A stretch of 17,732 nucleotides of DNA from Rhodospirillales bacterium (GCA_030040955.1 JASHSH010000110.1:1-17732), one strand, 5' to 3'; shown: positions 7,426 to 14,812, counted from the first letter of the stretch. The notes: generated by a model not told the origin, from the sequence alone. Numbers and translations are program-made.

Positions 7426-8184
7426 ATGCTCGAGGCGGTGGGGGTTTCGAAGCATTTCGGCGGCATGCGGGCCGTCGACGACGTGTCCTTCCGCATCGAG
7501 CGCGGCCAGATCGTGGGATTGATCGGCCCGAACGGCGCCGGCAAGACCACCATGTTCGACCTCCTCGCCGGAGCGCAGCGCCCCTCCGCCGGCTCGATCC
7601 TGATCGACGGCGTGCGGGTCGAGCGCGAGGCGGCGCATCGGCGGCTCGCGCGCGGTCTCGGGCGCACCTTCCAGATTCCCCGGCCCTTCGCCGAGATGAC
7701 GGTGATCGAGAACGTGCTCCTCGCGGCGCCGCGCCAGGCGGGCGAGCGGCTGCTATGGACCTGGTTCCGGCCCGGCCAGGTGGCCCGCGAGGAGCGCGAA
7801 AATCTTGACCGCGCGCGCGCGCTGCTCGATTTCCTGAATCTTTCCGCTCTCGCCGGCGAGCCCGCGCGCACGCTTTCCGGCGGGCAGCGCAAGCTGCTCG
7901 AACTTGCCCGCGTGCTGATGGCGGAGCCGAGCGCGATCCTGCTCGACGAGCCGACCGCCGGAGTCAACCGCACCCTGCGCGGCGAAATTCTCGCGCGCAT
8001 CGCCGAGATCAACCGGCGCGGCGTCACCATCCTGATCGTCGAGCACGACATGGAGGTGATCGCGCGCCTGTGCCCGCGCGTCATCGTCATGGCGCAAGGC
8101 CGCATCCTGCGCGAGGGAGCGCCCGCCGCCATCGCCGCCGACCGCGAAGTGGTCGAGGCCTATCTCGGCGGGGCGCCGGCGTGA
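7426..8184 (+). CDS. Liv-type ABC transporter ATP-binding protein (LivG-like)
   Basis: A 252-residue ATPase, first gene of the plus-strand importer operon. Walker A GPNGAGKT is at 34-41, signature LSGGQ at 150-154, Walker B ILLDEP at 171-176, and the switch histidine at 207 (VEHD). GRTFQIPRPFAEMTVIENV (79-97) is typical of LivG. Unlike the LivG-like protein of the left operon (1997-2752) it has the canonical LSGGQ signature, so the two are distinct paralogs. Its TGA is shared with the GTG of the next gene (GTGA). Substrate not visible. Confidence 0.94.
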   Translation: MLEAVGVSKHFGGMRAVDDVSFRIERGQIVGLIGPNGAGKTTMFDLLAGAQRPSAGSILIDGVRVEREAAHRRLARGLGRTFQIPRPFAEMTVIENVLLAAPRQAGERLLWTWFRPGQVAREERENLDRARALLDFLNLSALAGEPARTLSGGQRKLLELARVLMAEPSAILLDEPTAGVNRTLRGEILARIAEINRRGVTILIVEHDMEVIARLCPRVIVMAQGRILREGAPAAIAADREVVEAYLGGAPA

Positions 8185-8927
8185 GCGCGTTCGCGCTCGA
8201 GGTCGCGGATCTGTGGGCCGGCTACGAGCCCGATCTGCCGATCCTGCGCGGGGCGAGCATCCGCGCCGCGGCGGGCGAGATCGTCGTGCTGCTCGGACCC
8301 AACGGCGCGGGCAAGTCGACGCTGGTCAAGGCGATCGCGGGGCTGGTGGCGATATCGGCCGGGCGTACCTCGCTCGACGGCGCGGAGATCACGCATCTGC
8401 CCGCGCATCTGATGGTCCGCCACGGACTCGCCTATGTGCCGCAGACCGACAATGTGTTCGTGGCGATGACGGTCGACGAAAATCTTCGCCTCGCCGCCTT
8501 CGCGGGCGCGGGCGCCGAGCGCCGGGCGCGCACCGAATCGGTGTACGCGCTGTTCTCCGAGCTGGCCGCGCAGCGCCGGCGGCCGGCGGGCCACTTGTCC
8601 GGCGGTCAGCGCCAGATGCTGGCGATCGGCCGCGCGCTGATGGTGCGCCCGCGCGTCCTCATTCTCGACGAGCCGTCGGCGGGATTGTCCCCGCGCCTGG
8701 TCGAGACGGTGTTCGCCAAGCTGGCCGAAATCCGCGCCGGCGGCATCGCGATCCTGCTGGTGGAGCAGAACGCGCGCGCCGCGCTCGCCATCGGCGACCG
8801 CGCCTATGTGCTGGTGGAGGGACGCGAGCGCCACGAAGGTCCGGCCGCCTCGCTGTGGCACGACCCCGAGGTGGCGCGGCTGTATCTCGGCGGGCTTGCC
8901 GCGGGCGATTCGGAGTCCACTCCGTGA
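8181..8927 (+). CDS. Liv-type ABC transporter ATP-binding protein (LivF-like)
   Basis: A 248-residue ATPase with Walker A GPNGAGKS (39-46), signature LSGGQ (139-143), Walker B LILDEP (160-165), and VEQN in the switch position as in LivF. The start is GTG at 8181, overlapping the preceding stop by 4 nt; an earlier start would lie inside the preceding gene. The downstream gene begins in its own stop codon, again as GTGA. It should form the heterodimeric motor with the upstream LivG-like protein under the LivH/LivM-type channel. Confidence 0.94.
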   Translation: MSAFALEVADLWAGYEPDLPILRGASIRAAAGEIVVLLGPNGAGKSTLVKAIAGLVAISAGRTSLDGAEITHLPAHLMVRHGLAYVPQTDNVFVAMTVDENLRLAAFAGAGAERRARTESVYALFSELAAQRRRPAGHLSGGQRQMLAIGRALMVRPRVLILDEPSAGLSPRLVETVFAKLAEIRAGGIAILLVEQNARAALAIGDRAYVLVEGRERHEGPAASLWHDPEVARLYLGGLAAGDSESTP

Positions 8928-9835
8928 ACCTGCAATACCTCGCCGACGGGCTTCTCCTCGGCTCGACCATCGGGCTGGGCGCGATCGGCCTCACCATCAC
9001 CTACTCGATCCTGCGCTTCGCCAACTTCACCCACGGCGACATGATTTCCTGGGGCGCCTATTTCGCGCTCACCGTCGCCGGGCTGCTCGGTGGAATCGTG
9101 GCCGGCGCCGCCGTGCCGCTGGCACCGTTCTCCTTCGGCTGGACGGTGGTGGTGGCGACGCTGATCGCGATGGCGCTGACCGGCCTGCTTGCGCTCGCGC
9201 TCGACCAGCTCCTGTTCCGTCGGCTGCGCCGGCGCGGCAGCGCCATCGCCATGGTGATCGCGAGCTTCGGCGCCTCGCTCGCGCTGCGCAGCCTGCTCGA
9301 ATTCGTCTTCACCCCGCAGCCCACCTATTTCTCCACCGAGCTGCAATTCGCCGTCCCGATCGCGCGGGGCTTGCGCCTGACGCCCGACCAGATCGCGGTG
9401 CTTGGGCTGACGCTAGTCCTGTTCGTCGCCTGCCATCTCTGGCTCACGCGCAGCCAGATCGGCCGCGCGATGCGCGCGACCAGCGAGAACCCGTCGCTCG
9501 CCCGCGTCGTCGGTATCGACGTCGACCGGGTGGTGCGCATCACCTGGCTGCTCGGCGGATCGCTTGCCTGCGCCTCGGGCGTGATGACCGGGCTGGTAGT
9601 GCAGATCCGCCCCTATATGGGCTTCGACCTGCTCCTCGCCCTATTCGCCGCGGCGATCCTGGGCGGGATCGGCAGCGTGCCCGGCGCGGTGCTGGGCGGG
9701 CTGATCGTCGGCCTCGCCGAGTCGCTCGGCGTGTGGGCGGGCGCGGCCGACTATCGCGAGGCGATCTCGTTTCTAGTGTTGATCGCGATCCTGCTGGTCC
9801 GCCCCACGGGCCTGTTCGGGAGCCGCGCGCGATGA
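8924..9835 (+). CDS. Liv-type ABC transporter inner-membrane permease (LivH-like)
   Basis: A 303-residue polytopic membrane protein of the BPD_transp_2 family. About eight hydrophobic segments are visible (for example 5-28, 43-64, 72-96, 106-126, 157-174, 205-226, 234-268, 279-292). The N-terminal GLTITYSILRFANFTHGDMI is characteristic of LivH, and GRAMRATSENPSLARVVGID (180-199) is the cytoplasmic loop that contacts the ATPases. The start is GTG 8924 in a GTGA overlap with the preceding stop, and the stop overlaps the next ATG by 4 nt. Confidence 0.93.
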   Translation: MNLQYLADGLLLGSTIGLGAIGLTITYSILRFANFTHGDMISWGAYFALTVAGLLGGIVAGAAVPLAPFSFGWTVVVATLIAMALTGLLALALDQLLFRRLRRRGSAIAMVIASFGASLALRSLLEFVFTPQPTYFSTELQFAVPIARGLRLTPDQIAVLGLTLVLFVACHLWLTRSQIGRAMRATSENPSLARVVGIDVDRVVRITWLLGGSLACASGVMTGLVVQIRPYMGFDLLLALFAAAILGGIGSVPGAVLGGLIVGLAESLGVWAGAADYREAISFLVLIAILLVRPTGLFGSRAR

Positions 9836-10791
9836 TCGACTTGCTCGGCTACGCCGCCTTCTTCCTGACCACCGCGCTGACCTACGCGATCCTCTGCCTC
9901 GGGCTCAACCTGCAATGGGGCATGACCGGCCTGTTCAATGTGGGCGTGGCCGGATTCGCCGCGGTCGGCGCCTATGTCTCGGCGCTGCTCACCACGCCCG
10001 AGATCGCCGGCAGGCTGGGCGGCTTCGATCTGCCGATCGCGTTGGGCTGGATCGCGGGCGCGGCGGCCGCCGGGCTGTGCGCGCTGCTGGTGGGCGCGAT
10101 CACGTTGCGCCTGCGCGCCGACTATCTGGCGATCACCACCTTCGGCATCGCGGTAGCCATCGATTTGTTCGCGCTGAACGCGCAGTCGATCACCGGCGGG
10201 CCGTTCGGCATCGGATTCATCCCGCGCCCCTTCATCGCCTGGGCCGGCCGGCCGCTGCTGTTCAACGGCGCGCATCTGCTGCTTACCGGTGGCGTGGCGC
10301 TGATCCTGTTCTGGGCGCTGGAACGGGCGGGACGCAGCCCCTGGGGCCGCGTGCTGCGCGCGATCCGCGAGGACGAGACGGCAGCGTTGGCGCTCGGCAA
10401 GTCGGCGCGCGCCTACCGCCTCCAAGCCTTCGCGCTGGGCGGTGCTGTGATGGGCCTGGCCGGGGCGATCCAGGCCCATTACATCGGCTTCATCTCGCCG
10501 CTGAACTACGTCTCCGCGCTCACCTTCCTGGTCTGGACCATGCTGATCGTGGGCGGCTCGGGCAACAATGCCGGCGCGGTCGTCGGCGCGGTTGGGGTGT
10601 GGGGGCTGTGGAGCGCGAGCGGTTATCTGCTCAATACGCTGCTCGCTTCGCAATACCAGGCGCGCGGCTCGTCGCTGCAAATCGTGATCATCGGCGTGGT
10701 GCTCGCTGTGATCCTGGTGCTGCGCCCGCGCGGGCTATTGGGCGAGCGGCGCATCGTCTCGCGCCACCTGGAGGAGACGGGCGCACCCTGA
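9832..10791 (+). CDS. Liv-type ABC transporter inner-membrane permease (LivM-like)
   Basis: A 319-residue polytopic permease, second channel subunit of the importer. LGLNLQWGMTGLFNVGVAGF (23-42), the LRADYLAITTFGIA block (94-107) and the coupling loop GRVLRAIREDETAALALGK (172-190) are hallmarks of LivM. The start is ATG 9832 sharing ATGA with the LivH stop. The operon ends here: the TGA at 10789-10791 abuts the stop of the convergent oxygenase gene with no bases between. No binding protein follows, which supports pairing with the one at 4582-5841. Confidence 0.93.
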   Translation: MIDLLGYAAFFLTTALTYAILCLGLNLQWGMTGLFNVGVAGFAAVGAYVSALLTTPEIAGRLGGFDLPIALGWIAGAAAAGLCALLVGAITLRLRADYLAITTFGIAVAIDLFALNAQSITGGPFGIGFIPRPFIAWAGRPLLFNGAHLLLTGGVALILFWALERAGRSPWGRVLRAIREDETAALALGKSARAYRLQAFALGGAVMGLAGAIQAHYIGFISPLNYVSALTFLVWTMLIVGGSGNNAGAVVGAVGVWGLWSASGYLLNTLLASQYQARGSSLQIVIIGVVLAVILVLRPRGLLGERRIVSRHLEETGAP

Positions 10792-10796
10792 TCAGG
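10787..10796. other. Ten-base palindrome made of two abutting convergent stop codons
   Basis: CCTGATCAGG is a perfect palindrome. Its central TGATCA consists of the LivM stop (TGA, 10789-10791) and the oxygenase stop read on the other strand (10794-10792). There is no intergenic base and no T-run, so neither gene has a visible intrinsic terminator before entering the other. Confidence 0.5.
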
Positions 10797-11715
10797 CGGT
10801 AACCGTCTCGGCCCGCGGCCAAGCGGCCCGGTAGGCCGCCTCGATATAGGGCCCGGAGGCCAGCGGCGCGCCGTCGCCCGCGAGCGGAGCCAGAACCGCC
10901 GCGTAGTCGGGATTGACGAAGAACGGGATCGACAGCCGGTCGCGGCCGGTGCGGTTGGCGACCCGATGCGGCGTCGAGACGAAGCGTCCGCCGGTAAAGA
11001 ATTGCAGCATGTCGCCGACATTGATGACGAAGCTGCCGGCGATCGGCGGTGCGGAAATCCATTGGCCCGCCCGGCTGCGCAGCTCCAGCCCGCCTACTTC
11101 GTCCTGGAGCAGGATGGTGAAGAAGCCGGGATCGGTATGCGCTTCGACTCCCAAGGCGCCCGCCTGCGGCGCCTGCGGCGGATAGTGCAGCAGGCGGAGC
11201 TGGGTCAGCGGCTTGGTGAACAGCGGACGGAAACGATCCTCGGCCAGGCCGAGGCAGCGCGCAAAAAGGGCTAGCAGGCGCAGGGCGAGGCTTGTCTCGG
11301 CGGCGTAGAAGCGTTCGAGCGTGGCGCGGAAGGCGGCCGAATCTGGCGGCCAGCGGTTCGGCCCGTGCATCGCGCTGCCGCGCCGAACGTCGGGATCGTC
11401 GGGGCCGAGATCCAGCATCATCTGGAAGGCTTCGAGCTCGCGGCGCGGCACACCCGAGCCGGTCAGCCCCATCGGCACATAGCCGCGATAGTTGGGCGAG
11501 GTGGCGACGTCGAGCGCGTCGCGCACGGCTTGCGGCAGCGCGAAGAACCAGCGCGCCGCCTCGAATATGCCGGCGAGCTGGCCCTCAGCGATGCCGTGGT
11601 TGACGATGTAGAAGAAGCCGGCGCTCGCGCAGGCGGCGTCGATGCGTGTGGCGGCGTCCGCCGCGCCGAGATCGACCACCGGTACGCCGGTGAAATCCGT
11701 GCCCTCGCCCGCCAT
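10792..11715 (-). CDS. 2-oxoglutarate/Fe(II)-dependent oxygenase, isopenicillin N synthase-like family
   Basis: A 307-residue cytoplasmic non-heme iron oxygenase. The iron triad is His193, Asp195 (AHTD) and His250 (STPHRV), and the 2-oxoglutarate-binding pair RxS is Arg260/Ser262. The N-terminal VPVVDLGAA (11-19) and AGFFYIVNHGI (32-42) are the DIOX_N signatures. All catalytic residues are present and the length is normal. Enzymes of this family hydroxylate, desaturate or cyclise small molecules; the substrate cannot be told. The start is ATG 11715, preceded by a G-rich site. It is divergent from the transaldolase and convergent, with no gap, to the LivM-like gene. Confidence 0.9.
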   Translation of the reverse strand: MAGEGTDFTGVPVVDLGAADAATRIDAACASAGFFYIVNHGIAEGQLAGIFEAARWFFALPQAVRDALDVATSPNYRGYVPMGLTGSGVPRRELEAFQMMLDLGPDDPDVRRGSAMHGPNRWPPDSAAFRATLERFYAAETSLALRLLALFARCLGLAEDRFRPLFTKPLTQLRLLHYPPQAPQAGALGVEAHTDPGFFTILLQDEVGGLELRSRAGQWISAPPIAGSFVINVGDMLQFFTGGRFVSTPHRVANRTGRDRLSIPFFVNPDYAAVLAPLAGDGAPLASGPYIEAAYRAAWPRAETVTA

Positions 11716-11865
11716 TCCCCGCGCCTCGATTTGCGCCCGCGCCGAGGCTGCGCGCGGGCATGGCCCGAGTCAATGCGAGGCGGTTGAGAATCGCCGCCCG
11801 ATTGCGCATGATTTGGCCGCGCAGGCCTCATCGATCGCGGCGCGCCGCCGCCGGGCAGGTGATCC
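11716..11865. promoter_or_regulatory. Divergent control region, oxygenase / transaldolase
   Basis: This 150-bp spacer must supply promoters in both directions. An 8-bp perfect inverted repeat, GCCCGCGC (11735-11742) and GCGCGGGC (11752-11759), lies 20-44 nt upstream of the oxygenase start and could form a leader hairpin or operator. In this GC content chance is a real alternative. A plus-strand promoter candidate is listed separately. Confidence 0.35.
11784..11812 (+). promoter_or_regulatory. Candidate sigma-70 promoter for the transaldolase gene
   Basis: TTGAGA (11784-11789) and CATGAT (11807-11812) are separated by exactly 17 nt. They match the consensus hexamers at 5 of 6 and 4 of 6 positions. 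Transcription would start near 11819, giving a leader of about 47 nt before the ATG at 11866. Confidence 0.4.
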
Positions 11866-12840
11866 ATGCCGAGTTCCCGCTCCAAGCTCGACCAGCTCCG
11901 CGACATGACCACGGTGGTTGCCGACACCGGCGACATCGAGGCGGTGCGCCGCCTCAAGCCGCAGGATTGCACGACCAACCCGACGCTGTTGCTCAAGGCG
12001 GCCGAGCTGCCGGCCTATGCCGCGCTGGTCGACGGGGCGATCCGTTGGGGCACGGGCCAGGCGGGCGAGCGCCTTGCCATTGCCGCGCGCGTCTGCGATC
12101 GGTTGGCCATCGAATTCGGCGCCGAGCTGGCCGGGATCGTGCCGGGACGTGTCTCGACCGAGGTCGATGCCGATCTGGCCTTCGACACCCAGGCCACGAT
12201 GGCAAAGGCGCGCGAGCTGATCGCGGCCTACGAGGCGCGCGGCGTGGGGCGGGAGCGCATCCTGATCAAGATCGCCTCGACCTGGGAGGGGATTCGGGCG
12301 GCCGAAGCGCTCCAGCGCGAGCGCATCGACTGCAACATGACCCTGCTGTTCTCGCTGGTCCAGGCGGCGGCCTGCGGGGATGCCGGCGCGTTTCTGGTCT
12401 CGCCCTTTGTCGGCCGCATTCTGGATTGGCACGTCAAGGCCGGAGACGGGTCATTCACCGCCGAGACCGATCCGGGCGTGGTCTCGGTGCGCCGCATCTT
12501 CGCCTATTTCAAGACGCACGGGATCGCCACCGTGGTCATGGGCGCGAGTTTCCGCAACACCGGCGAGATCGAGGCGCTTGCGGGGTGCGACCGCCTCACC
12601 ATCGGGCCTTCCCTGATGGATCAGCTGGCGGCGGACACGGGCCCGCTGCCGCGCCGGCTCGATCCCCGGCGTCCCGGCGAAGCGGCCCCGCGCATGCGGC
12701 TCGACGAGCGCGAATTCCGCTTCCAGCTCAACGAGGACGCGATGGCGACCGAGAAGCTGGCCGAGGGCATCCGCCTGTTCGTCCGCGATCTGCGCGCGCT
12801 GCGCGCGCTCGTCGCGGCGCGGCTCGCCAAGGCGGCGTGA
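11866..12840 (+). CDS. tal: Transaldolase (TalB type)
   Basis: A 324-residue transaldolase, which moves a dihydroxyacetone unit from sedoheptulose 7-phosphate to glyceraldehyde 3-phosphate in the non-oxidative pentose phosphate pathway. TTVVADTGDIEAV (15-27) carries Asp20, the equivalent of E. coli Asp17. QDCTTNPTLLLKA (33-45), STEVDADLAFD (97-107, Glu99) and the Schiff-base Lys135 (ILIKIASTWEG) are all present. Length fits the roughly 317-residue TalB class rather than the short fructose-6-phosphate aldolase type. The start at ATG 11866 has AGGTGA close upstream. No other pentose phosphate gene is visible nearby, so it is either a housekeeping gene at an odd place or tied to the sugar-type transporter at 16406-17732. 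Confidence 0.95.
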   Translation: MPSSRSKLDQLRDMTTVVADTGDIEAVRRLKPQDCTTNPTLLLKAAELPAYAALVDGAIRWGTGQAGERLAIAARVCDRLAIEFGAELAGIVPGRVSTEVDADLAFDTQATMAKARELIAAYEARGVGRERILIKIASTWEGIRAAEALQRERIDCNMTLLFSLVQAAACGDAGAFLVSPFVGRILDWHVKAGDGSFTAETDPGVVSVRRIFAYFKTHGIATVVMGASFRNTGEIEALAGCDRLTIGPSLMDQLAADTGPLPRRLDPRRPGEAAPRMRLDEREFRFQLNEDAMATEKLAEGIRLFVRDLRALRALVAARLAKAA

Positions 12841-12851
12841 ACGAGGGCAGG

Positions 12852-13814
12852 CTACGCCAGCTCGAAATTGGTTCCGAAATCGGCCGGCGGCTTCGGCCCC
12901 CAGACATAGAACGAGTCCTCGGGGCCGTAGTCTCCGCTGCGCCAGTCGACATCGGCCGGGATGAAGTCGATGTCGTAGGAATATTCGCAGTAGCTGCCCC
13001 ACGGGTCGCGCACGTAATAGAAATAGTTCGAGCCGAGCACGTGCCGGCCGACGCCCCAGCCGGCGGCATGGCCCTGCTCGGCCATGCGTTCGGCGCCGAT
13101 GCCGATCTCGTGGACGCTGTTCACCGCCCAGCTGGAATGATGGAAGCCGGGGCCGCCCGAACGGAGGAAAGCGATCACGTGATGGTCGCTTCCGTGCGGC
13201 GCGTGCAGGAACACGATGTCGCTGGCCGAGCGGTCGGACACGCGCAGGCCGAGCACGCGCGTGTAGAATTCGATCGCCTTGTCGACGCTCGCGGTGAACA
13301 GCAGCACATGTGACAGCCGCTGCGGATGCGTACGGCCGGACAGGCTGCGCTTGGGCGAGGCGCCGTAGCCGGGTTCGGCATGCGCCGCGCGCGGGTACTT
13401 CTTGGCAGCGGGCGAGACCTTGTCGGCGACTTTCACCTCGATCGCGGTGCCGTCATGGTCGCGCAGCCAGATGCCGTTGCTTTCGAGTCCCTTCGGCGGA
13501 TCGATGCGCGCGACGCCGAGGCGCTGGAGCCGGCGCGCGAAGCCGGGCAGGTCCTCCTCGAACAGGCCGAAGGAAAGATGATGCAGCCGCTTGCGCGGCC
13601 CCTCCATGATCGTGCCCCAGCGGTGCGGCCCATGCGTGGTGCGGATCGCGAGCGCGCCGCCCTCCTCGCCCACATCGAGACCGAAGGCGCGGTGGAAGGC
13701 TTCGGCGACCGCGAGATTCGGCACCTCGTAGCCGAAACGGTCGAGCGAATGGACGCCGAGCGCGCGTTCGCGCTTCATCGGCCCGTTCCGCTTTTTCCTG
13801 CCGTGCGCCGCCAT
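12852..13814 (-). CDS. VOC-superfamily extradiol ring-cleavage dioxygenase
   Basis: A 320-residue protein with two vicinal-oxygen-chelate modules, the architecture of catechol 2,3-dioxygenase-like enzymes, which open dihydroxylated aromatic rings next to the hydroxyls using Fe(II). Module 1 spans roughly 20-130 and module 2 about 166-285. Candidate iron ligands in module 2 are His169 (RLSHVLLF), His225 or His226 (GFHHSSW) and Glu277 (GSYCEYSYD). The catalytic triad is therefore intact. The start is ATG 13814, with GGGGAGG 5 nt upstream; a further upstream ATG at 13844 lacks such a site and overlaps the candidate operator. The end lies 11 bp from the convergent transaldolase stop. The ring substrate is not predictable by eye. 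Confidence 0.88.
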   Translation of the reverse strand: MAAHGRKKRNGPMKRERALGVHSLDRFGYEVPNLAVAEAFHRAFGLDVGEEGGALAIRTTHGPHRWGTIMEGPRKRLHHLSFGLFEEDLPGFARRLQRLGVARIDPPKGLESNGIWLRDHDGTAIEVKVADKVSPAAKKYPRAAHAEPGYGASPKRSLSGRTHPQRLSHVLLFTASVDKAIEFYTRVLGLRVSDRSASDIVFLHAPHGSDHHVIAFLRSGGPGFHHSSWAVNSVHEIGIGAERMAEQGHAAGWGVGRHVLGSNYFYYVRDPWGSYCEYSYDIDFIPADVDWRSGDYGPEDSFYVWGPKPPADFGTNFELA

Positions 13815-13836
13815 TTTCGCCTCCCCGAATCCATGC

Positions 13837-13852
13837 CTGGACAATCGTCCAG
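13837..13852. promoter_or_regulatory. Candidate operator: dyad between VOC promoter and start
   Basis: CTGGAC (13837-13842) and GTCCAG (13847-13852) are perfect 6-bp inverted arms around AATC. The dyad lies just downstream of the extended -10 box at 13864-13872 and upstream of the VOC ribosome binding site, the classic place for a repressor. GntR- or IclR-type proteins use dyads of this size; the binding protein is not encoded in the window. Confidence 0.45.
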
Positions 13853-13863
13853 CTTTGCAAGTG

Positions 13864-13872
13864 AATATAGCA
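13864..13872 (-). promoter_or_regulatory. Candidate extended -10 promoter for the VOC dioxygenase gene
   Basis: On the minus strand this reads TGCTATATT, a TGn-extended -10 element with TATATT matching 5 of 6 consensus bases. It lies in one of the few A/T-rich patches of the window, 50 nt upstream of the ATG at 13814. The -35 region is poor, as expected for extended -10 promoters. Confidence 0.45.
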
Positions 13873-13984
13873 TTGCCGGCCGCGCAGCGAACAGCGGCGA
13901 GCGGCCCGTGCCGGTGCGGCGGAGAATTGGGACGGCTCCCAAAAATCCGGCCGGCGAGGCCGCGGCGGGGGGGGAGGGATGGAG

Positions 13985-14686
13985 ATGGCGGAACAACTGG
14001 TGTCCTTGATCGTCGGCGGCTCGTCGGGCCTGGGTCTGGCGGTGGCCGAGGCGCTGGCCGCGCGCGGCGAGCGGGCGGTGCTCACCAGCCGCGACCAGGC
14101 ACGCGCGGAGGCGGCCGCCAAGCTGGTCGGGCGCGGTGCTCGCGGAATTGCGCTCGACATCGCCGATCCGCCCGCCATCGCCGGCCGGCTCGCCGGCCTG
14201 GGCGCGGTGCGGCATCTCGTGCTCGCCGCGCTCGAACGCGACCAGAACAGCGTCAAGGCATACGACATTCCCCGGGCCGTGCGCCTGGTGACGCTCAAGC
14301 TGGTCGGCTACACCGCGGTGGTCCATGCGGTGTCCGCCGGCCTCGGGCCCGATTCGTCGATCGTCCTGTTCGGCGGTCAGGGCCGGGAGCGGCCGTTCCC
14401 GGGCTCGACCACCATCACCTCCATCAACGGCGGCGTGAGTTCGCTGATCCGCACGCTGGCGGCCGAGCTGGCGCCGGTGCGGGTGAACGCGATCCATCCC
14501 GGCATCGTCGGCGACAGTCCCGCCTGGTCGAACCGGAAGGAGGCGACCGATCGGGCGCGGGCGCGCACGCCGACGGGGCGGCTGGCGACCACGGTCGACA
14601 TCGCCGCCGCGGTGCTGTTCCTGCTCGACAACGGCTCGGTCAACGGCGTCAACTTGCCGGTCGACGGCGGCTCGATGCTGCTATAG
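13985..14686 (+). CDS. SDR-fold protein lacking the canonical Tyr-Lys catalytic pair
   Basis: A 233-residue Rossmann-fold protein of the short-chain dehydrogenase/reductase superfamily. The nucleotide-binding GGSSGLG is at 11-17 and ELAPVRVNAIHPGIV (161-175) and VDGGSML (226-232) are standard SDR landmarks. Where YxxxK should lie, the sequence reads STTITSING (141-149): by spacing from ELAP, Ile144 and Asn148 occupy the Tyr and Lys places. The NNAG motif is also replaced (LVLAALERD). It may bind a dinucleotide without classical SDR chemistry, or use other residues. The ATG at 13985 has GGGGAGGG 6 nt upstream; an ATG at 13979 touches that site and is less likely. It is followed by the MetE-like gene. 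Confidence 0.85.
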   Translation: MAEQLVSLIVGGSSGLGLAVAEALAARGERAVLTSRDQARAEAAAKLVGRGARGIALDIADPPAIAGRLAGLGAVRHLVLAALERDQNSVKAYDIPRAVRLVTLKLVGYTAVVHAVSAGLGPDSSIVLFGGQGRERPFPGSTTITSINGGVSSLIRTLAAELAPVRVNAIHPGIVGDSPAWSNRKEATDRARARTPTGRLATTVDIAAAVLFLLDNGSVNGVNLPVDGGSMLL

Positions 14687-14715
14687 CCCGTCCCACTCGC
14701 GTCCCACGGGACGGG
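14687..14715. terminator. Hairpin directly after the SDR stop codon
   Basis: CCCGTCCC (14687-14694) pairs perfectly with GGGACGGG (14708-14715) across a 13-nt loop and begins at the base after the TAG. No U-run follows, so it is not a textbook intrinsic terminator. It may be a weak terminator or a 3'-end stabiliser between the SDR and MetE-like genes. Confidence 0.35.
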
Positions 14716-14797
14716 GTCCCGAGAGGGATCGGGGCCGGCAAGCGATTTCGGCTGGCGCGTCGGCCAAACTTGCGATTTTATGTCCGTGTCCAAGGGC

Positions 14798-14812
14798 GGC
14801 CGGACAACGGCC
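14798..14812 (+). promoter_or_regulatory. Small leader hairpin just before the MetE-like ribosome binding site
   Basis: GGCCG (14798-14802) pairs with CGGCC (14808-14812) around GACAA, ending immediately before the GGGGAGGG ribosome binding site of the gene at 14827. It could tune ribosome access. It resembles no riboswitch I know, including the alphaproteobacterial SAM-II type. Short GC stems are common by chance here. Confidence 0.25.

Noticed and set aside
6942..8132. A 396-residue minus-strand protein covering the TIGR04076-like region
   Set aside because: The N-terminal two thirds is antisense to the LivG-like ATPase and reads as Arg/Ser-rich shadow; the real start is ATG 7313 with its own GGAG.
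8806..9831. N-terminal extension of the LivM-like protein
   Set aside because: This part is the wrong frame of the LivF- and LivH-like genes; LivM starts at ATG 9832 in a 4-nt overlap.
9751..10680. Minus-strand 309-codon frame opposite LivM
   Set aside because: Gln/Arg/Ala-rich antisense shadow with no recognisable domain.
13815..13844. Upstream ATG start for the VOC dioxygenase at 13844
   Set aside because: No ribosome binding site precedes it and it would place the start inside the operator-like dyad; ATG 13814 has a strong GGGGAGG.
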